Shown here in pieces: positions 5,814 through 6,253 of a DNA stretch of 6,253 nucleotides. The first letter of the stretch is position 1, and the number at the start of each line of letters is the position of its first letter. The notes under the pieces are model-generated. The model worked only from the letters and a program-made list of their open reading frames with translations, made no database searches and was not told where the DNA came from. The translations under genes were made by a program, and so were the position numbers. The DNA lies in NCBI GenBank assembly GCA_937973935.1, contig CALJJF010000081.1, positions 1 through 6,253 on the forward strand, written 5' to 3'. The DNA comes from MKRK01 sp001896915 (GTDB taxonomy: Bacteria > Bacillota > Clostridia > Oscillospirales > Acutalibacteraceae).

Positions 5814-6253
5814 ATGAGTTTAAAAGCAAACATCACCTATAAACTGGATGGGTTTCGCCTTTCTGTGAACATGGATGCCGGTGACGGTGTCACAGGGCTC
5901 TTAGGTGCATCGGGCAGCGGTAAAAGCATGACCCTACGCTGTATCGCAGGACTGGCGAAGCCGGACAGCGGCAGAATTGAGCTGAACGGCAGGGTTTTAT
6001 TCGACTCTGAAAAGAAAATCAACCTGAAAATCAAGGATCGAAAAATCGGCATGCTGTTTCAGAATTATGCCCTGTTCCCCCATATAACCACCTCCCAAAA
6101 CATCAGCTTTCCGCTGAACAAGGAAACCCAAGGGACAAGACAGCGAAAAACAGCGGAGATGATTGCCTTGCTTCGTCTGAGCGGACTGGAAAACCGCTAT
6201 CCCCATGAATTATCCGGGGGTCAGCAGCAGAGAGTAGCTCTGGCGCGGGCACT
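5814..6253 (+). CDS. modC: Molybdate ABC transporter ATP-binding protein ModC (3' partial)
   Basis: The first 146 codons of the ATPase that powers the importer are present, and the frame is open at the window edge. Motifs in order are Walker A GASGSGKS (31-38), CIAGLAKPDSG (43-53), Q-loop Gln83 in MLFQNYALFPH (80-90), and signature LSGGQ (133-137) followed by QQRVALARA. The N-terminus is typical of ModC: a short strand, then direct entry into the P-loop, with the phrase GRVLFDS (59-65) found in many members. The Walker B, switch His and the C-terminal molybdate-binding (TOBE) domain expected for the family would lie beyond the edge and cannot be checked. It sits immediately after modB in the usual A-B-C order. 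Without the C-terminal domain, related sulfate- or iron-type ATPases cannot be excluded by this fragment, but the neighbours decide it. Confidence 0.92.
   Translation, partial: MSLKANITYKLDGFRLSVNMDAGDGVTGLLGASGSGKSMTLRCIAGLAKPDSGRIELNGRVLFDSEKKINLKIKDRKIGMLFQNYALFPHITTSQNISFPLNKETQGTRQRKTAEMIALLRLSGLENRYPHELSGGQQQRVALARA

Overview
The window looks like chromosomal DNA from a Gram-positive Firmicute, probably of the class Clostridia. The GC content is moderate in the genes and low between them. Shine-Dalgarno sites are strong and purine-rich, the binding protein is a lipoprotein with a Thr-rich stalk, and the exporter is a two-gene, asymmetric ABC pair of a kind common in Firmicutes. The genus cannot be fixed from this sequence alone. 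All genes lie on the + strand.

Layout: (1) Positions 1-137 hold the C-terminal end of a gene that resembles FAD-dependent oxidoreductases. A clear Rho-independent terminator (145-177) follows it. (2) Positions 269-3744 hold two translationally coupled ABC exporter half-transporters that overlap by ATGA. Their ATPase motifs are complementary: the first has Asp for the catalytic Glu and Gln for the switch His, and the second has a degenerate signature (ISQGQ). Together they should form a heterodimer with one competent and one degenerate ATP site, as in TM287/288-type exporters. (3) Positions 3745-4058 are an AT-rich intergenic region. It carries a good sigma-A-type promoter (3883-3911), a strong terminator hairpin downstream of that promoter (3950-3984), and a perfect 12-bp inverted repeat (3989-4024) just before the next ribosome binding site. 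(4) Positions 4059-6253 hold modA-modB-modC, a molybdate (or tungstate) ABC importer; modC runs off the window end.

ModA is the lipid-anchored oxyanion binding protein, ModB the membrane channel subunit and ModC the cytoplasmic ATPase; together they import molybdate or tungstate for cofactor synthesis. All five ModA ligand positions known from E. coli ModA can be aligned here. The exporter pair and the mod operon appear to be independent units, separated by the promoter/terminator region. No mobile element, CRISPR array, tRNA or rRNA was seen.

Most of the window is well-known gene families. The least explained part is the modA leader, where a terminator lies between the apparent promoter and the gene and is followed by an unexplained palindrome.
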